Notes under the pieces: generated by a model
The model's database searches: none
Seen by the model: only the letters and a program-made list of their open reading frames with translations
What the model was told of the DNA's origin: nothing
Shown here: piece after piece, positions 5,967 through 8,318 of the stretch
Position numbering within the stretch: the stretch's first letter is position 1
Layout of the letters: every line of letters starts with the position of its first letter
Translations under genes and position numbers: made by a program
Assembly (NCBI GenBank): GCA_012735285.1
Contig: JAAYHT010000104.1
Location: 1 to 8,318, forward strand
Source: Clostridiales bacterium
GTDB taxonomy: Bacteria > Bacillota > Clostridia > Peptostreptococcales > Anaerovoracaceae
Reading direction: 5' to 3'
DNA: 8,318 nt

Positions 5967-7016
5967 TTATTTCAATCTATCTTTTAATTCCTTGAGATTT
6001 TCCTCAAATGGAGGGTATATTATCCCCTTCTCAGTTATAATTGCAGTTATATATTTAGCATCTGTCACATCAAAAGCAGGATTATAGGTCTTTATACCTT
6101 TAGGAGCCATTTCTTTTTCATACCACAAACTATATATCTCCTCACCCTTGCGCTCTTCAATAGGAATATCGGACATTTCCTTAGCATCGAAATCTATGGT
6201 TGATGTGGGTACGAACATATAAAAGGGAATCCCATATTCTTTGGCAAGAATGGCAAGGCCTGAAGTACCAATTTTGTTGGCGCCATGTCCCTTTGATGTC
6301 ATGCGGTCACAGCCAACCAATACTGCATCAATCCATCCATTTTGCATGACAATAGAGGCCATATTATCACAAATTAGTGTTACATCTATACCTGCCTGAG
6401 AAAGTTCCCATGCTGTAAGTCTTGCACCCTGCAGTAGGGGCCTTGTTTCGTTGGCGAATACCTTGAAATTGTATCCACGTTCATTTCCTAAGTACAGCGG
6501 AGAAAGAGCGGTGCCATACTTGGCAGTTGCTAGGGCGCCTGCATTGCAGTGGGTTAAAATACCCATTCCGGGCTTTAGCAAGGAAAGCCCGTGTTCCCCA
6601 AGCATCCTACATGAATATTCATCCTCCTGCCTGATCAAATGAGCCTTCTTAAGAAGGGCAGATTTGATTTCATCTATGGGTTTGTCTTTATTAGCCAACA
6701 CACACTTTTCCATTCTTGCTAGTGCCCAGGATAGATTCACAGCAGTAGGCCTTGAAGAGTTTAAATAGTCGCTCTTCTCTTTGAATTCTTTGTAAAAAGA
6801 ATCAAAGTCCTTTGCATCACTATCCCTCACACAAACATAGACACCGTATGCGGCTGCTACACCAATTGCAGGGGCTCCTCTGACCCTCAGGCTATATATT
6901 GCTTCCCAAACATCCTCTAGGGTTTCTAAGTTGAGCCATACTGTTTCATTTGGAAGTTTAGTCTGGTCTAAAATCAATAGTTTGTCGTCTTCATACTTTA
7001 GTGGAACAATATTCAT
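5967..7016 (-). CDS. mtnA: S-methyl-5-thioribose-1-phosphate isomerase (MtnA family)
   Basis: A 349-residue cytoplasmic enzyme of the eIF2B-like fold. It converts 5-methylthioribose-1-phosphate to 5-methylthioribulose-1-phosphate in recycling of methylthioadenosine from polyamine and SAM metabolism. RGAPAIG at 46-52 and RPTAVN at 89-94 hold phosphate-binding residues. THCNAGALAT at 155-164 contains catalytic Cys157, and GCDR at 235-238 contains catalytic Asp237. ANKIGT at 246-251 and PTSTID at 270-275 follow. The usual NGD before ANKIGT is KGH here (242-244), which is unusual. ATG at 7016 is chosen because GGAGG (7024-7028) lies 7 nt upstream. A longer reading from a TTG at 7034 would translate through that site. 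No other methionine-salvage genes are in the window. Related isomerases act on 5-deoxyribose-1-phosphate or ribose-1,5-bisphosphate, so substrate is family-level inference. Confidence 0.9.
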   Translation of the reverse strand: MNIVPLKYEDDKLLILDQTKLPNETVWLNLETLEDVWEAIYSLRVRGAPAIGVAAAYGVYVCVRDSDAKDFDSFYKEFKEKSDYLNSSRPTAVNLSWALARMEKCVLANKDKPIDEIKSALLKKAHLIRQEDEYSCRMLGEHGLSLLKPGMGILTHCNAGALATAKYGTALSPLYLGNERGYNFKVFANETRPLLQGARLTAWELSQAGIDVTLICDNMASIVMQNGWIDAVLVGCDRMTSKGHGANKIGTSGLAILAKEYGIPFYMFVPTSTIDFDAKEMSDIPIEERKGEEIYSLWYEKEMAPKGIKTYNPAFDVTDAKYITAIITEKGIIYPPFEENLKELKDRLK

Positions 7017-7023
7017 CTTAAAA

Positions 7024-7028
7024 CCTCC
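7024..7028 (-). promoter_or_regulatory. Ribosome binding site that fixes the MtnA start
   Basis: GGAGG on the minus strand, 7 nt before the ATG at 7016. It lies inside the longer TTG-initiated frame and so decides against it. Confidence 0.8.
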
Positions 7029-7041
7029 AGTCAAACTCAGA

Positions 7042-7081
7042 AAGAGCCACCTACCAACCTTAAGTCGGATAGGTGGCTCTT
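7042..7081 (-). terminator. Strong hairpin between the transglycosylase gene and mtnA, probable terminator
   Basis: A perfect 12-bp stem pairs 7042-7053 (aagagccaccta) with 7070-7081, around a 16-base loop. On the minus strand it lies 17 bp after the lytic transglycosylase stop codon and is followed by TTCTGAGTTT, a poor U-tract. It ends 13 bp before the mtnA ribosome binding site, leaving no room for a promoter between them. It may therefore be a leaky terminator in a two-gene transcript, or a hairpin in the mtnA leader. Confidence 0.65.
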
Positions 7082-7098
7082 ATTGCTTTATATATTAA

Positions 7099-8253
7099 TT
7101 ATTCTCCTAATCCATATCCATTTTTAATAAGATAGTTCTTTAAGGTTTCTTGGGTTCCTGTAATATTCCTAGCATATCGGGTATTATAGGTTCCCCTGCT
7201 TACTGCACCTCCGCCCTGGTTATAGGCGCATAGTGCTAAGGTTTCATCGTTATATTGATCCAGATGGGATGATATATATCTGGCTCCAAACTCTATATTT
7301 ACATGTGGATCAAATAGTTCATCTCTTGAAATGCCATACCTCTGAGCAGTTTTTGGCATTATCTGCATTAATCCTACAGGGCCTCTTCCACCTATCGCAT
7401 CTGCCCTAAATGTGCTTTCCCTTTGTGCCATCGCTATTAACAAGAGTTCGTCTACATCGTATACATCGGCTTCATGCTTAAATAAGAATACGAGCATAAG
7501 AGCCCCACCAGGAGTTATATTTTTGTTCCTAGACATAATATAATTTGCCAAACCCTTGTTATAGTCAGATTCTGCTTTGTCAAAATAACTGTAAGCGGGA
7601 ACACCATTCTCTGTGCTAATGTATATTCCCGAATAGTTGTCGTAATAAACATCCCATCCGAAACAGCTATTGCCTGTTAGCTTTCTGATAGGTAGATAGA
7701 TTACATCATCGACCTGTAGAACGGGCTTGTCGTTTAAGTCCATGGGCTCTACAGCCAGCTCGGGTATTTTAATAAGTCCGGCTTGTTCCCTTATTCGTTT
7801 AAGCTGACTTGCAATGTCGAGGTATTCTGCAGACATCGAGACACCCTGCAGCTTAACAGGTAATTTTAGTTTCCTTTCCTTTTCTGCCATCATAAGAACT
7901 GAAACATCATTTAATACTATGGCTTTGGGGTTTTCAAGATTGCTCTTTAATACCTCTTCAGCAAGTACAGTCCTTACTGGCTCCTTCTTTAAAATTTTTA
8001 GAGTGCGGCTTTCCCAATCCATTTCCACGTCGAAACCGAGCAGCTCACCCATTTCTTGTGTCAACGGGAAATAGGTTGTTCCATCGTATGTGAATAATGG
8101 ATATTCCAAATAGTAATTTGCAATTCTATTTCCATTTATATCGATGTTGCGGTTTAAAAATTGACCCTGTACTTCATCTTCAGCATATATAGTTATAGTC
8201 GAGGAAAGCAAGATTGCCAACGAAAGCCACACCGATACTAGCTTCTTTGCCAT
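7099..8253 (-). CDS. Secreted lytic transglycosylase with copper-amine-oxidase-like N-domain
   Basis: A 384-residue exported protein. Residues 1-24 form a signal peptide (Lys-rich start, hydrophobic core, IYA cleavage site). Residues 45-90 and 178-213 look like two halves of a copper-amine-oxidase-like N-domain, with TYFPLTQ...LLGFDVEMD and VIYLPIRKL...FGWDVYYD patterns. This module, common in Clostridia envelope proteins, probably binds the cell wall and carries no oxidase activity. Residues 265-365 are a Slt/MltE-type transglycosylase domain: AQRESTF with catalytic Glu279, GPVGLMQIMP at 291-300, NIEFGARYI at 319-327, and CAYNQGGG at 342-349. It should cleave the MurNAc-GlcNAc bond of peptidoglycan, leaving anhydroMurNAc, outside the membrane. 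A GGAG site lies 11 nt before the ATG. It may be cotranscribed with mtnA, though a hairpin separates them. Confidence 0.92.
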   Translation of the reverse strand: MAKKLVSVWLSLAILLSSTITIYAEDEVQGQFLNRNIDINGNRIANYYLEYPLFTYDGTTYFPLTQEMGELLGFDVEMDWESRTLKILKKEPVRTVLAEEVLKSNLENPKAIVLNDVSVLMMAEKERKLKLPVKLQGVSMSAEYLDIASQLKRIREQAGLIKIPELAVEPMDLNDKPVLQVDDVIYLPIRKLTGNSCFGWDVYYDNYSGIYISTENGVPAYSYFDKAESDYNKGLANYIMSRNKNITPGGALMLVFLFKHEADVYDVDELLLIAMAQRESTFRADAIGGRGPVGLMQIMPKTAQRYGISRDELFDPHVNIEFGARYISSHLDQYNDETLALCAYNQGGGAVSRGTYNTRYARNITGTQETLKNYLIKNGYGLGE

Positions 8254-8302
8254 ATCTTCTTTCTCTCCTTTCGAAACCTAACCTAAAAAAAGGTATGTTG
8301 TA

Positions 8303-8308
8303 ATTATA
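8303..8308 (-). promoter_or_regulatory. Extended -10 of the transglycosylase promoter
   Basis: A perfect TATAAT on the minus strand preceded by TGG (extended -10), about 50 bp upstream of the ATG at 8253. The -35 position would fall beyond the right edge, so the promoter is only half visible. Confidence 0.6.
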
Positions 8309-8318
8309 CCACAAAATA

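Noticed and set aside
5752..6087. Plus-strand open frame of 111 codons
   Set aside because: It overlaps the T-box leader and the 3' end of mtnA on the opposite strand. It shows no ribosome binding site and its composition is that of antisense structured RNA.
6451..6642. Plus-strand open frame of 63 codons
   Set aside because: It is antisense to the conserved catalytic region of mtnA and has no initiation signal or recognisable domain.
7814..8074. Plus-strand open frame of 86 codons
   Set aside because: It is antisense to the N-terminal part of the transglycosylase gene, with Ser-rich low-complexity translation typical of a shadow frame.

Overview
The window looks like chromosomal DNA of a low-GC, Gram-positive anaerobe of the Clostridia type. 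The reasons are the AT-rich composition, strong AGGAGG-type ribosome binding sites, TTGACA/TATAAT-type promoters, a T-box leader, a ykkC-type riboswitch, and a secreted protein that joins a copper-amine-oxidase-like N-domain to a lytic transglycosylase domain. No rRNA, tRNA, CRISPR array or insertion sequence is visible. Seven protein genes are supported. Six lie on the minus strand and one (an M20 amidohydrolase) on the plus strand.

Layout, left to right. (1) 1-1224, minus: the N-terminal 408 codons of a DNA amino-methyltransferase that runs off the left edge. (2) 1225-1414: the methyltransferase promoter and an AT-rich 18/19-bp inverted repeat. (3) 1415-1732, minus: a small multidrug resistance (SMR) protein of the Gdx/SugE guanidinium-exporter type. 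Its leader (about 1748-1868) is a guanidine-I (ykkC) riboswitch whose 3' side overlaps a terminator hairpin. (4) 1896-1964: two back-to-back promoters, one for the riboswitch leader and one for the divergent M20 gene. (5) 1987-3114, plus: M20 amidohydrolase. It ends 5 bp from the convergent EamA-family transporter at 3120-4025 (minus), which has its own promoter. (6) 4097-5572, minus: a 491-aa sodium:solute symporter preceded by a complete T-box leader (about 5617-5922) with its own promoter. The specifier codon reads UAC (Tyr), so the symporter is predicted to be a tyrosine uptake system. (7) 5967-7016, minus: MtnA-type aldose-1-phosphate isomerase. (8) 7099-8253, minus: secreted lytic transglycosylase. 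A strong hairpin lies between it and mtnA.

The genes do not form one pathway. The window is a series of small, separately controlled units, and its interest lies in the RNA regulation. One ligand-sensing riboswitch controls a toxic-metabolite exporter. One tRNA-sensing leader assigns a substrate to an otherwise generic symporter. The two best-supported gene-function predictions (guanidinium export and tyrosine import) come from combining protein family with RNA leader. I found no clear sign of a wholly new system. The least-explained items are the truncated methyltransferase, the inverted repeat behind its promoter, and the altered active-site-proximal motif in MtnA. Two start codons (SMR and mtnA) were moved downstream of the longest open frame because the ribosome binding site lies inside the longer version.
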